From positions 331,921 to 395,920 of the forward strand of contig NZ_JAGHKO010000002.1 in the NCBI RefSeq assembly GCF_017742245.1: a stretch of 64,000 nt of DNA, written 5' to 3'. The notes below the pieces were generated by a model. That model ran no database searches, was not told the DNA's origin, and saw only the letters and a list, made by a program, of their open reading frames with translations. The stretch is from Niastella soli. GTDB lineage: Bacteria > Bacteroidota > Bacteroidia > Chitinophagales > Chitinophagaceae. Position numbers and translations under genes: made by a program. This document shows positions 36,737 through 46,582 of the stretch, one piece after another (positions within the stretch are counted from its first letter, which is position 1; every line of letters starts with the position of its first letter).

Positions 36737-38239
36737 TCAGTACCCTGCATTTTGTATAAGATTCGGTGCATGCTGCAGTTCACTTAATGGTAATGGATAT
36801 AATTGATCTGTTGATTGCCAAATTCCACCTTTAAGTATAGTGACTTGGTTCATTATCGTATCCACATACTCAGTCCTTTTGAGGTCAAACCAGCGATGAC
36901 CAAATTCTGTAAATAATTCCACCTGGCGTTCATGAAGAATCGCGGCCAGTAACGATGTTATATCATTAGCAGTTGTATTTTCTAACCCTGATCTTCTGCG
37001 AATGCTATTCAAATCACTTTGAGAACCACTGATATTACCCTGCTGAGCCCTTGCCTCAGCCCTGATTAGCAATTGTTCTCCAAGTCTAAGCAGCATCAGA
37101 TATTCTTTCATATCGGCAGTGGAAGCGGTGGAAGGATCGAAAACAGGATTATACTTATATTTATTCGGAAAATAATAAATTGTACCACTGACTATAATAC
37201 TATCAACCCAATTTCCATTGAGTCTGCGTTGATCATCTGATTCAAAGCTGCTCAGCAATCGTGGACTTAAGAATATTCCCTTTTCAGCTCCTCCTATCGG
37301 CCCATTTGGTATCAACATATATGTTACAGATTCTTGGGTATTGTATCCAATATCAGTTGGTTGTAATTGCCAGATTGCTTCTGTACTATTTTTCAAAAAA
37401 ACATTTGCCAATTCTGGCAAAGTAAACAAAGTGCTATTGTTGATTACTTCAGTAGCCTCTGCCTCAGCAGAGGCATATTTCTCAGTATACAAATAAGTTC
37501 TTGCTAGCAAAGCCGCCGCTGCCCATTTAGTGGGCCTTATCCTTTCATTGGAACTTTCTTGTAAAGTGGCATTAAGAAAATTATTGGAAAGAAGGCCTTT
37601 CGCTTCATTTAAGTCGGCAATTATCTGCTGATACACCTGTGATTTAGGACTTCTGGCTAATGTTGCATTTACCTTATAATCGGTTGACAATACCAATGGT
37701 ACATCTCCGAAAAGATTGACTAGATAAAAATAAACAAATGCACGTAGTAGTATGGCCTCACCAAGCAATTGCTCTTTAACGGATGGTGTCAAAGTTTTTG
37801 AAACAGTTAACCCTTCTATAGCAGCATTGCATCGGAACACATAATTGTATAATGGCGCCCAAGTTTCGAAACCAGCGACTGTTGCACCGGTAACAACTAA
37901 TTCATTTTGGTAATATTTTTTCAATGATTCATCTGCAAAGACATCATATAAAACAAGTTCATCGGAAGATAAGCCTGTATAAAAAGATATGCTTCTCGCA
38001 CCCGAAAAAACTTTAGAAGCGGCACTCATATCAAGATAGATACCATTGAGGACTGCAATTGCGGTTGCATCTTCTGTGTAAACATTGCTTCCTGTAACAG
38101 CAAAATTAGGGGTCGGTATATCTACCAGTTTTTCACAATTGGTTTGAATTATGGATACACAGCCAATAAAGACGACTTTGACAAAACTATTAACATTGAC
38201 ATCACGCCATTGGCTTATTATACTTTTATTTAAATGCAT
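36737..38239 (-). CDS. SusD/RagB-family nutrient-binding lipoprotein
   Basis: This 500-aa protein has an N-terminal hydrophobic segment with a cysteine (IIQTNC) as a possible lipidation site. The SusD fold is shown by the first TPR region with AEATEVINNS and RTYLYTEKYASAEA, LRLGEQLLIRAEARAQQGN, LNSIRRRSGL, and the C-terminal ILHERQVELFTEFGHRWFDLKRTE block, which is diagnostic. SusD proteins form the lid of SusC channels and bind the substrate at the cell surface. The gene follows susC by 50 bp. The N-terminal segment before the signal is longer than usual (about 20 residues). Confidence 0.95.
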   Translation of the reverse strand: MHLNKSIISQWRDVNVNSFVKVVFIGCVSIIQTNCEKLVDIPTPNFAVTGSNVYTEDATAIAVLNGIYLDMSAASKVFSGARSISFYTGLSSDELVLYDVFADESLKKYYQNELVVTGATVAGFETWAPLYNYVFRCNAAIEGLTVSKTLTPSVKEQLLGEAILLRAFVYFYLVNLFGDVPLVLSTDYKVNATLARSPKSQVYQQIIADLNEAKGLLSNNFLNATLQESSNERIRPTKWAAAALLARTYLYTEKYASAEAEATEVINNSTLFTLPELANVFLKNSTEAIWQLQPTDIGYNTQESVTYMLIPNGPIGGAEKGIFLSPRLLSSFESDDQRRLNGNWVDSIIVSGTIYYFPNKYKYNPVFDPSTASTADMKEYLMLLRLGEQLLIRAEARAQQGNISGSQSDLNSIRRRSGLENTTANDITSLLAAILHERQVELFTEFGHRWFDLKRTEYVDTIMNQVTILKGGIWQSTDQLYPLPLSELQHAPNLIQNAGY

Positions 38240-38289
38240 AAATTTAATTTTGTAGTCAAACGTTACATCTTACTCCCCTATTTGCCACG

Positions 38290-41200
38290 CTACAATCCTA
38301 TTTTAAGTCCTGCCACCAACATACGTAGCGGTGGCAATGCAGACGCATTTTGATTTTCAGGATCCAATCCCGAATAATTGGTAAATGTGAGTAAATTTTG
38401 CCCCTGACAATAGATTTGTATATCGCGAATCTTACTTGATTGTTTCCACGTAATAGGCAATCGCCATGACAGGAAAAAGTTTCTTAATCGGATATAAGAG
38501 GCATCATACGAATAACCCGCATCACTACCTGAAGCCAAATAGAAAGGAAACGAAAATAAAGGATCAGTAGTAAATTTTCCCATAACATTATTATCTCCAG
38601 ATTTCCGCCAACGATCTAACGCAGAGGCAGGCTGGTTACTTAACATTCTGATAAAGGCACCAGGTGCAAGCATTCCATTATCATAAAACAATGCCCTTTT
38701 TCCCAACTGATGCACGAATTGAAAAAGAAAGCTGAGCTCTAGGCCTTTATACTGGATTACATTCTGAATACCTCCAAAATACCGAGGAGATGGAGAACGT
38801 AGAATATAAAAATCTTTATCAAAATCAGGAGTTGAAGTAGCATTACCATTAACGTCAATAACATGAGGTTCACCAGTTGCTGGATCAACTCCCGAATAAT
38901 GAAAAAGTTTAATTATTCCAAGGGGCTGCCCCACTATGACGCCATCAAATCCTGAGGCATAACTGGATTCTGCGATATTTGGAAAAGAGATTAGCTTATT
39001 TTGGGGGATGGTAAGATTAAAGCTGCTTGTCCAGTTCCAGGTTTTAGATTTAATATTTGTTGTATTTAACGAAAACTCCAAACTGGTGTTTTGTACAATT
39101 GCTGGAAAATTACTAAGTATATTGCTAACGCCAGTTATAGTTGGCAAGGTATACGGTAAGAGTTGGTTAGAAGATCTATTGAGAACATAAGTAAAATTCA
39201 AAATCATTCGATCGTTCAAAAATCCAAGGTCTATTCCTACCTGCCATTTTTTAGTTTCTTCCCATTGTAGGTAAGGATTAGGCAAGGTAAATGTTGACAG
39301 ATTTGCTGTACCTTGATATGGAATGGGTGCAGGAGAGCTAAAATAAAGATTTAAATATGAATAATCGCCAATTTGATCATTACCCGTAGTACCATAGCTA
39401 CCTCTTAACTTGCCAAAACTAAGGAATGGTATCGCTTTCTGAATAAATTTTTCATTGCTAAATATCCAACCTATTCCGACACTAGCAAAATTATGGAATC
39501 GGTTCTTCTCTCCAAAGCGACTGCTACCATCCCTTCTGGCGTTTAAATTAATTAGGTATTTATTATTCCATTTTAAGTTTAATCGCCCGAACAGAGCATT
39601 ATACTTGTATAAAACATTAGAATTGCTTCTTGAATCTATGGATACTGCTGATAAAATATTGCCAAGTACAAGATTGCTGGGATAGCCACTGCCAGATATT
39701 TCAAATGACTCATCATTATTTTCTTGAATCGTGGCGCCCACGAGTGTTTCAATTTGTGCATTTTTAAAATTTCTAGTATAAGAAACCTGGGGTTCTATTA
39801 TCCAAGTGCTGTGTGTTGAATAAGTATGTTGAGCTTGCCTTACTGAGTTTGGCCTACTTTCTGGCGGATAAAATTCGATTGGAGTTGATACAAAAGAATT
39901 GGTTTGCATATTAAAATAACCAAAACTGCTCTTGGCCTCCAAGCCAGGCAGAAGCGTATAACTAAGTAACGCATTACTTACAAGATTTCGCGTATTATGG
40001 GTATAATTCCTATATAAACTGTAAACCATAGGATTTTCCCAAGTCGACTTTCCTTCACTGTTTGGCTGCCAGTTTAGAGTACCATCTGCTTTATAAAGTG
40101 CAGGGGCCACTGGTTCAATCAAAATGGCTCTTTGTGTAAGATCTACACCTGGCAATTTATTTTCATCCACCATATACATACCAGATAACTGAGCAGTGAA
40201 GCGACGGTTCGATGACAATCCCTTTACATTAAAGTGTACAGATCCCTTTTGATCATCCAAATCACCAGGAAAGACATCAGTCGTTCGGTTATATATTGCA
40301 CCTATAAGGTATTGTATGGTTTCTACACCGCCTGCTACAGAAGCACTGATATTTGTATATTGTGCTGTTCCGCCTATTAATTGCTTTTGCCAATCGGTGT
40401 ATCTGCTTGTATCCCATAGCTTCAAATCATAGTATTCAGAAGTAGAAGGAATGGTATTTAGATCAATCCCATCATTACTCAGAGCTTCATACCGCATATC
40501 CAGATATTGCCGGCGATTCATCATCTTCGCTTTGCGTGTAATTTGTCCCCAACCTTGTTGAAAATTAATATCAATTTTTGCTTTACCAACTTTCCCACTT
40601 TTGGTTGTAATGATGATAGCACCGTTGGCAGCCCTCGAACCATATATAGCAGTGGCATCGGCATCCTTCAATACATCAATAGACTCTATATCCATTGGAT
40701 TTAAATAACTCAAAGGGCTGGCACCTGTAGGACCACCACCCGAGACAGGAGTACCATTACGGTCTTGGGGTAAAATAGCAGGATACGGAAGCCCGTCAAT
40801 TATGATAAGAGGCTCATTACGGGCATCCACAATGCTATTCTGCCCCTGTATACGTATTTTTACAGCACCATTCGAAAGACCAGTAGTTTGTATAATTACT
40901 ACACCTGGGACACGTCCCTCTAATGCTAGCAAAGGATTTTGTACCGGTTGTTTTTCAATATCAGCCGCTTTCACTGTATAAACATTACCCGTTGTAAAGC
41001 GGCGGCTAGTGGCACCATATGCAATCACCTGCGCTTCGTCCAGATTACCCACGGCTATCTTTAGTTTAACTGAAAGAAAGTCCTTATTCTTAACTATTAT
41101 TTCCTGCCGGTCAAACCCAATGGAAGAGATCAGCAACACCGCATTCTCCGACACATCCCGTAATACAAATTCCCCTCGCAAATTTGTCGTGGTACCCTTA

Positions 41201-41787
41201 CTGGTCCCTTTCACCATAACATTCACATTCTGCGCCGGCATGCCATTCTCATCTGTTATAACACCCCGCACTTCGCCAATGGGATCTTTTGTAAATGATG
41301 GCGTTGCTAACTTAACAGACTCTTCCCTCCTCGGCCGAATAATAACCATATGCTCATTTACTTCATAATCCAACCTATCTCCCTTAAAAACCAAATCAAG
41401 TACCTGCTGAATAGGCGCATTTTTCACAACTACAGTAACCTTCGGTGCTCCTTCCAACAACTGAGAAGTGTACAAGAATTTGTAGTCGCTCTGTTGCTGT
41501 ATTTTCTTAAGCACCTTCTCTATCGGAACGTCCCGCTCCGATAAGGTGATCCCCTGCCCCAACCCTGTAGCATGGATCTGAAGACATGCTCCTAGAATTA
41601 AAATAGCAGTAAGTTTCATAATTCTACCTGCTTGCCGCAGCATTTTGGTGGTGCCGGCCACAGCACCTGGTTTAGTCGCCTTATTGCCTATGGCAGACAA
41701 TAATGACACTAGTTTGCAAACAATAATTTGCATAACTTTGGGTTGAATGTTAACAATGTAATGCCTTAGAAACTTGCAGGTTGACAT
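38290..41787 (-). CDS. SusC/RagA-family TonB-dependent outer-membrane transporter with STN domain
   Basis: The protein is 1165 aa from ATG 41787. ATG 41733 is an alternative, and a TTG at 41802 was not used. In order: signal segment (MKLTAILILGACLQIHATG), STN domain (about residues 70-145), a carboxypeptidase-regulatory-like domain (about 165-245, GVITDENGMPAQNVNVMVKG), plug (about 255-390, with DADATAIYGSRAANGAI) and a 22-strand barrel to the end. The STN domain signals to an anti-sigma factor when substrate binds, which fits the FecR and ECF-sigma genes just upstream. Imports a large nutrient. Context with peptidases suggests peptides, while the inserted GH51 gene would suggest arabinose-containing glycans. 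Confidence 0.95.
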   Translation of the reverse strand: MSTCKFLRHYIVNIQPKVMQIIVCKLVSLLSAIGNKATKPGAVAGTTKMLRQAGRIMKLTAILILGACLQIHATGLGQGITLSERDVPIEKVLKKIQQQSDYKFLYTSQLLEGAPKVTVVVKNAPIQQVLDLVFKGDRLDYEVNEHMVIIRPRREESVKLATPSFTKDPIGEVRGVITDENGMPAQNVNVMVKGTSKGTTTNLRGEFVLRDVSENAVLLISSIGFDRQEIIVKNKDFLSVKLKIAVGNLDEAQVIAYGATSRRFTTGNVYTVKAADIEKQPVQNPLLALEGRVPGVVIIQTTGLSNGAVKIRIQGQNSIVDARNEPLIIIDGLPYPAILPQDRNGTPVSGGGPTGASPLSYLNPMDIESIDVLKDADATAIYGSRAANGAIIITTKSGKVGKAKIDINFQQGWGQITRKAKMMNRRQYLDMRYEALSNDGIDLNTIPSTSEYYDLKLWDTSRYTDWQKQLIGGTAQYTNISASVAGGVETIQYLIGAIYNRTTDVFPGDLDDQKGSVHFNVKGLSSNRRFTAQLSGMYMVDENKLPGVDLTQRAILIEPVAPALYKADGTLNWQPNSEGKSTWENPMVYSLYRNYTHNTRNLVSNALLSYTLLPGLEAKSSFGYFNMQTNSFVSTPIEFYPPESRPNSVRQAQHTYSTHSTWIIEPQVSYTRNFKNAQIETLVGATIQENNDESFEISGSGYPSNLVLGNILSAVSIDSRSNSNVLYKYNALFGRLNLKWNNKYLINLNARRDGSSRFGEKNRFHNFASVGIGWIFSNEKFIQKAIPFLSFGKLRGSYGTTGNDQIGDYSYLNLYFSSPAPIPYQGTANLSTFTLPNPYLQWEETKKWQVGIDLGFLNDRMILNFTYVLNRSSNQLLPYTLPTITGVSNILSNFPAIVQNTSLEFSLNTTNIKSKTWNWTSSFNLTIPQNKLISFPNIAESSYASGFDGVIVGQPLGIIKLFHYSGVDPATGEPHVIDVNGNATSTPDFDKDFYILRSPSPRYFGGIQNVIQYKGLELSFLFQFVHQLGKRALFYDNGMLAPGAFIRMLSNQPASALDRWRKSGDNNVMGKFTTDPLFSFPFYLASGSDAGYSYDASYIRLRNFFLSWRLPITWKQSSKIRDIQIYCQGQNLLTFTNYSGLDPENQNASALPPLRMLVAGLKIGL

Positions 41788-42066
41788 TTTAAAAGCCGGC
41801 AATGTAGCAGCATTGCTGGCTTTCTGTTTTTAGCAGTTAGTATAAAGTAATCGTAGCATAAAAGCAGAGAGTCAATTTCTCCTACAAATGGTTAAATAGA
41901 TGGACGTGGCCTAATGCTTAACGGGATGCACTCCCCTCCGGTAGGACGAGGCTTAATAATACAATAAGGCAGGAATTGAATGATGATAAGGCAATTTTAT
42001 GGTTAGACAAATTACACTTAATACAACACCTTACTTGGGGTTAACGACACAAACAGAGTTGGGCTA

Positions 42067-43323
42067 TTATAGTGGCCTGACAACAATTTTTTTTCCCTCT
42101 ACGGTGAATTTAACAGCGCCTGTTTTTTCCAACAGCTCTAATACTTTTGATGCATTGCTGTAGCGGGAGATCTCACCATTGAACTCCCATTGCTTTACGG
42201 CTTCGTTCTCAAACTGGGTGGGACCCAAATCATACCAGCGTTCCATCTGGTGCATGATCAACTGGATATTGGTATTATTAAAAACGAACCTGCCTTCTTT
42301 CCAGGCCATTACCTGGTGCAGGTCTACATCACTTACTACATTTATTTTGGCACCGTTTACAACGGCTTGTTCGCCGGGTTTTATGATCTTTTGCGATTGC
42401 TCCTGCTGTACTTTAACGGAGCCTTCTAACAGGGTCACCTTAATATCGGCTTCGTTTTCGTACGTATTTACATTGAACTTCGTACCTAATACCTGTACGC
42501 TCATGTTGCCTTTGCTTACAACAAAACGTTTCCCTTTTGATTTCGCAACTTCAAAATAAGCTTCCCCGGTGATCTCTACTTTGCGCTCATTTTCTTTAAA
42601 AGCTACCGGATACCGGATTGAACTTTCCGCATTCAACCACACCTTCGTTTCATCTGATAATTGCAAATACACCACATCGCTCCCCTTGGGTACGGTCACC
42701 TTATTATAGAGTGGTTTTTCAGAAGAAGCAAGTCCATCCGAGGAGTAGCTCAAGGCGCCATTATCTTTCTTCTCTACTTTCATACTGCCCTGCCTGGCTA
42801 ACAGGCCGCTCGAGTTATCGAGTTGTATGGTTTTGCCATTGTCAAGCGTGAGATAGGCATGCGTGGAGCTGGGTTTCGCATCGCTTTGCTGGGCATGAAT
42901 TACTGCCGGTACGGCTGCCGACTTATCAGAGTGAAGTAACAGATACAAGGTAGTGGAGGTCATGATCAACAACAGGGCAGCCGCAGCATACACCAGCCAG
43001 TTCATTCTAAAAATTCTTTTGGACTGAACTACCGGTTCCTCCCAACCTATCTCTTTTATCCTGGTCCAGGCTGCCTCCAGATCAAGCTGCTCGCCTTCTT
43101 TATATGCCCGCACTTCAGCCATGAGCGCGGGCATATTGGTCAAATCATCAAAGAACTGGCGGTTTGTTTCCGACTGCGCCACCCACGCTGATAGGGTCGC
43201 CGATTCATCGGGTGTAAGCTCCTGCTTCAGATGCTTGAATAATAGTTCGGTAATTGCTGCGTGCTGATCCACTCGGTTAATGGTTTTTATTGAACTTCCC
43301 CTCCGGTAATAATTTGATAACAT
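42067..43323 (-). CDS. FecR-family anti-sigma regulator
   Basis: This 418-aa protein has a cytoplasmic N-terminal sigma-binding region (about residues 20-100), one membrane helix (about 108-130), a periplasmic FecR domain (about 210-305, VPKGSDVVYLQLSDETKVWL and GEAYFEVAKSKGKRFVV) and a C-terminal DUF4974 domain (about 345-415) that contacts the STN domain of SusC. It is the anti-sigma partner of the ECF factor encoded 2.3 kb upstream. Normally the two genes are adjacent. Here a GH51 gene lies between them, and the first about 60 bp of this gene are repeated beyond it. Confidence 0.93.
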   Translation of the reverse strand: MLSNYYRRGSSIKTINRVDQHAAITELLFKHLKQELTPDESATLSAWVAQSETNRQFFDDLTNMPALMAEVRAYKEGEQLDLEAAWTRIKEIGWEEPVVQSKRIFRMNWLVYAAAALLLIMTSTTLYLLLHSDKSAAVPAVIHAQQSDAKPSSTHAYLTLDNGKTIQLDNSSGLLARQGSMKVEKKDNGALSYSSDGLASSEKPLYNKVTVPKGSDVVYLQLSDETKVWLNAESSIRYPVAFKENERKVEITGEAYFEVAKSKGKRFVVSKGNMSVQVLGTKFNVNTYENEADIKVTLLEGSVKVQQEQSQKIIKPGEQAVVNGAKINVVSDVDLHQVMAWKEGRFVFNNTNIQLIMHQMERWYDLGPTQFENEAVKQWEFNGEISRYSNASKVLELLEKTGAVKFTVEGKKIVVRPL

Positions 43324-43468
43324 TCGGTTAACCTTAAAACAACATGAGGTTGCTAATTCTTTACAGTAAGCAAATATTTTTTTGCCTGGTTTTCAAAGAA
43401 GGGCATAAAATGGACGACAAACCACCTCTGGCTGTAGCATCGCGACTGTATAAATAAGCCAGGCAACG
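43263..43468. repeat. Direct repeat, left copy, flanking the GH51 gene
   Basis: This segment aligns with 45537-45742 over about 205 bp at constant offset of 2274 bp. It starts inside the FecR 5' end (GCTGATCCACTCGGTTAATG) and runs into a decayed copy of the sigma-factor 3' end (AAGAAGGGCATAAAATGGAC then GACAAACCAC). The FecR part is the functional one here, the sigma part is a remnant. Confidence 0.8.
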
Positions 43469-43478
43469 GCGCTATGAA

Positions 43479-45452
43479 TTATCTGCCTGCAGTCTGTAAT
43501 CTTACAACAGTTAGTGAATATGGCGGAAAATCGAATACCATATTATTTGATTTCAATGTCTCCTGTTTTGTCTCCGGCTTAATTATGTCCGGTTTTTCGA
43601 TCTTATTCATATCATCCGGGTGCCCGGCAAGCACTGTAACAATAGATTTTACCGATTGATCCTTTATAGATGGGATCGAGATCTTTTTCCGTTTTGCTGA
43701 CGTGGATGGATTAACTACCTTAATGATCACTTCGTTGGTACTTGTGTCAATTACTGCATTGGCCCAAATACTATCGAGCGCATTGATTGTCCTTCCACCT
43801 TCTGTCAGTGAAAGCACATGCGTACCTTTATTCAAAGAGAAAAGTTGTTGCACATAATAGCTGGGTGTGTTATAGGAAGTTATATTGTCAAACCAAATCA
43901 AATTAGGGGTCCATTGCCAGCCATCCACATGCGCAAAAAGCGGCGCATAAGCTGCCATAGATACCACATCTGCATTTCTTTCCAATCCCGTCATAAAACA
44001 GGCCTCAGACAAAGCCGCCATGAGATTATTGACATTTTTCTGACTTCCTATCCTATCGGTTTGTGCAGCATATTCGCCTACAAATATTTTTGGTCCTTTC
44101 CTGTCGTAACTGTCGTATCGCGTTGAATTTCTCATGAACCAGTCTGGCGTGTCGTAAAAATGTTCATCAATAATGTCCACATTTCTTTTACGTAATACAC
44201 TATCCATGTACGTAAACACAGGAATATTCCTGCTGTATCCTGTTGCATTTACTATATTAATATAGGGATATTTTTCTTTAATCGCTTTTGTAAACAGATC
44301 AAGGCGCTCAACATATTGCGGTCCCCAGTTTTCATTGCCCACTCCAAGTATTTTCATTTTGAATGGGTCAGGATGGCCATATGCTGCTCGCTTAGCACCC
44401 CAGGTAGTAGTTACATCTCCATTGGCAAATTCAATCAAATCAAGTGCATCCTGAATAAAAGGTTCCAATTGTGAAAGGGGGACCACTTCTGCTGCATCAA
44501 ATTGACAACTCATGCCACAATTGATAATGGGCATAGGTGAGGCGCCGAGGTCTTCGCATAATTGAAAGTATTCAAGGAAGCCAAGCCCAAAACTTTCCAT
44601 ATAATCTGGCGTTTGCCGGTTCGGCACATCATCGGCCCAAATCGACTGAACAAGCAAGCGGTCGTTTAGCGGACCGATGGTATTCTTCCATTGATAGCGA
44701 TGAACGAGTTGATTTCCTTCTACAATGCAACCACCTGGGAAACGAAGAAAACCGGGATGCAGATCATACAACTTTTGCACCAGGTCATGCCGCAATCCAC
44801 CCGGACGATCCCTCCAGGTATCTGTTGGCATCAGTGAGATCCGATCTACGGCTAACTTTCCTTCGCCTTCAAATATGACCAGCAGCTTTCCTACAATGGC
44901 AGAATCGTTTGGCGTGATTGTGATCTGTTGTTCCTGCCAGCCTTTGGAGGTTGCTGCATTAAGCTCCATTGATGCGTTTCCAATTGGGCGATTATTTGTA
45001 TTGATCAAAAATACCCGCACATGGATACCTGGTTGAACCTGCTGGTATTGCAAGGTAAATGTATAGTTGAGCCCTTTCTTAAAATAAATCCCATCGAACC
45101 CTGAGTTTACTAAACCGACTGTATCCTTTTCACTGGTCGAAACTGTCATGAATTTGGGATCTTTAGCATTGGGATCCATATCCTTTGTGATGAGGAAGAT
45201 ACCATCACGTACATTCTTCGGCCATGTTTCCCAGGCAGTCATCGGTTTTGGGAAATCGAAGCTCCTGTTTTTTATAAGTTCTGCGTACAAGCCGCCATCG
45301 GCGCCACGATTAATGTCTTCAAAGAACAAGCCCCACATGGTGGGTTGGATGTTAGCCCTGGTATTCTTAATATCAATTTTGTATACTTCCTGACCGGAAA
45401 CAAAGATCATAAATAAGTTACCAATGGCAGTTACAAGCAATCGTTTTATCAT
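43479..45452 (-). CDS. GH51 alpha-L-arabinofuranosidase
   Basis: From ATG 45452 the protein is 657 aa with a signal peptide (LLVTAIGNLFMIFVSGQ). An upstream ATG at 45509 would bury this signal and was not chosen. The N-terminus has the GH51 landmark WGLFFEDINRGADGGLYAEL, followed by an inserted CBM-like jelly-roll (about 115-215), then the TIM barrel with acid/base Glu in GVGNENWGPQ, DEHFYDTPDW, and the nucleophile Glu in FVGEYAAQ. The C-terminal beta domain closes the fold. It would release arabinofuranose from arabinan or arabinoxylan in the periplasm. It sits between 205-bp direct repeats, separate from any other glycoside hydrolase. Confidence 0.93.
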   Translation of the reverse strand: MIKRLLVTAIGNLFMIFVSGQEVYKIDIKNTRANIQPTMWGLFFEDINRGADGGLYAELIKNRSFDFPKPMTAWETWPKNVRDGIFLITKDMDPNAKDPKFMTVSTSEKDTVGLVNSGFDGIYFKKGLNYTFTLQYQQVQPGIHVRVFLINTNNRPIGNASMELNAATSKGWQEQQITITPNDSAIVGKLLVIFEGEGKLAVDRISLMPTDTWRDRPGGLRHDLVQKLYDLHPGFLRFPGGCIVEGNQLVHRYQWKNTIGPLNDRLLVQSIWADDVPNRQTPDYMESFGLGFLEYFQLCEDLGASPMPIINCGMSCQFDAAEVVPLSQLEPFIQDALDLIEFANGDVTTTWGAKRAAYGHPDPFKMKILGVGNENWGPQYVERLDLFTKAIKEKYPYINIVNATGYSRNIPVFTYMDSVLRKRNVDIIDEHFYDTPDWFMRNSTRYDSYDRKGPKIFVGEYAAQTDRIGSQKNVNNLMAALSEACFMTGLERNADVVSMAAYAPLFAHVDGWQWTPNLIWFDNITSYNTPSYYVQQLFSLNKGTHVLSLTEGGRTINALDSIWANAVIDTSTNEVIIKVVNPSTSAKRKKISIPSIKDQSVKSIVTVLAGHPDDMNKIEKPDIIKPETKQETLKSNNMVFDFPPYSLTVVRLQTAGR

Positions 45453-45536
45453 TAGCGTAGAATAATGGTTTGTAAATATCCTATTAAATATGGGGTTTTC
45501 ACACTGCACTATCCTGACACCATTTAATTTACTGGG

Positions 45537-45742
45537 GCTGATCCACTCGGTTAATGGTTTTAATTGATCATCCCCTCCGGTAATAATTTGATAACGTTCG
45601 GTTAATCTTTAAACAACATCTAGTTGCTAATTCTTTACAGCCGGGAAATATTTTTTTGCCCGGTCTTCAAAGAAGGGCATAAAATGGACGACAAACCACA
45701 TCCAGCTCAAGCAATGCCAGCGTGTAAAAAAGCCAGGCTACA
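45537..45742. repeat. Direct repeat, right copy, flanking the GH51 gene
   Basis: Right-hand partner of 43263-43468. The part from about 45665 codes for the true C-terminus of the sigma factor. The part 45537-45605 is a decayed copy of the FecR 5' end, in which the reading frame meets a stop early. Sequence identity by eye is roughly 85 percent, with a few small indels. Confidence 0.8.
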
Positions 45743-46290
45743 GCCAGTTGGTTTTCTGATAATCTTAACCGCAATACCTGCATCGCCCGGCTCTTTTGTA
45801 CATACACCGTATTGACCGAGATCTGCAGCAAAGCTGCCACCTCGGCGGGTTTCAGCTCATCATAATATAGCAGCTTAAAGATCTTCCGGCATTCATCGGG
45901 CAGGTTCTCTATGGCCTTATGGATGGTTTCCACGATCTCCGCTTTTATAGAATATTCATACTCTAACAGCGTATCATTCTCCATCCGCTTGGCTATTTCC
46001 AAATGACTGCGGTCATGTGCTTTTTTCGACTTCAAATAATTCAGACAACTATTACGGGCACTCACATACAGGAACGCCCTGATACCGGGTTCATCTTTAA
46101 ATTGGGTATTACGTTGGAACAATTTTAAAAACACCTCCGTGGTTATGTCTTCTGCTTCATCCTGATTACCGGTTATTTTTTTTGTAAATACTACAATTGA
46201 ACTATAATAAGCTTTGAATACTTTCTCAAAAGCCTTTTCATCACCATGTTGAAAATTGATGACAGTTTGGTTCTCTAATTTTTTGCTCAT
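45667..46290 (-). CDS. ECF RNA polymerase sigma factor (FecI-like)
   Basis: From ATG 46290 the protein is 207 aa. An in-frame start 33 bp upstream adds residues not typical of the family. Sigma region 2 (about residues 15-85, with KVFKAYYSSIVVFTKKITGN and EDITTEVFLKLFQR) and region 4 (about 125-180, IENLPDECRKIFKLLYYDEL and ISVNTVYVQKSRAM) are both complete. The last 25 residues are hydrophobic. It should drive the SusC/SusD operon once released by the FecR protein. The upstream region to 46582 may contain its own control. Confidence 0.92.
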   Translation of the reverse strand: MSKKLENQTVINFQHGDEKAFEKVFKAYYSSIVVFTKKITGNQDEAEDITTEVFLKLFQRNTQFKDEPGIRAFLYVSARNSCLNYLKSKKAHDRSHLEIAKRMENDTLLEYEYSIKAEIVETIHKAIENLPDECRKIFKLLYYDELKPAEVAALLQISVNTVYVQKSRAMQVLRLRLSENQLAVAWLFYTLALLELDVVCRPFYALL

Positions 46291-46582
46291 GAAGGTCCAC
46301 GGAAAATTTTTGCTGAATGACAATCCAGCACCTGCTACTAAATTTGTTGTAGATAAGGAATTTGAGCTGTAGATAAAGCTTAAATAGGTGAAAAGGCTAA
46401 ATAGGTATAGCTATCCCTTAAACCGAAGGAGAGTAAAGATGTAAAGGAATTTCAGGGGAGTAATTGGTTGGGATACAAACTTACGGGTATTCAACCGAAA
46501 TAAAGATGACCATTAACAAAAAACCTATACCGCAAATCGATGTAGCACAATTTACTGATCGGGGTCATGTTCATCAGCGTTA

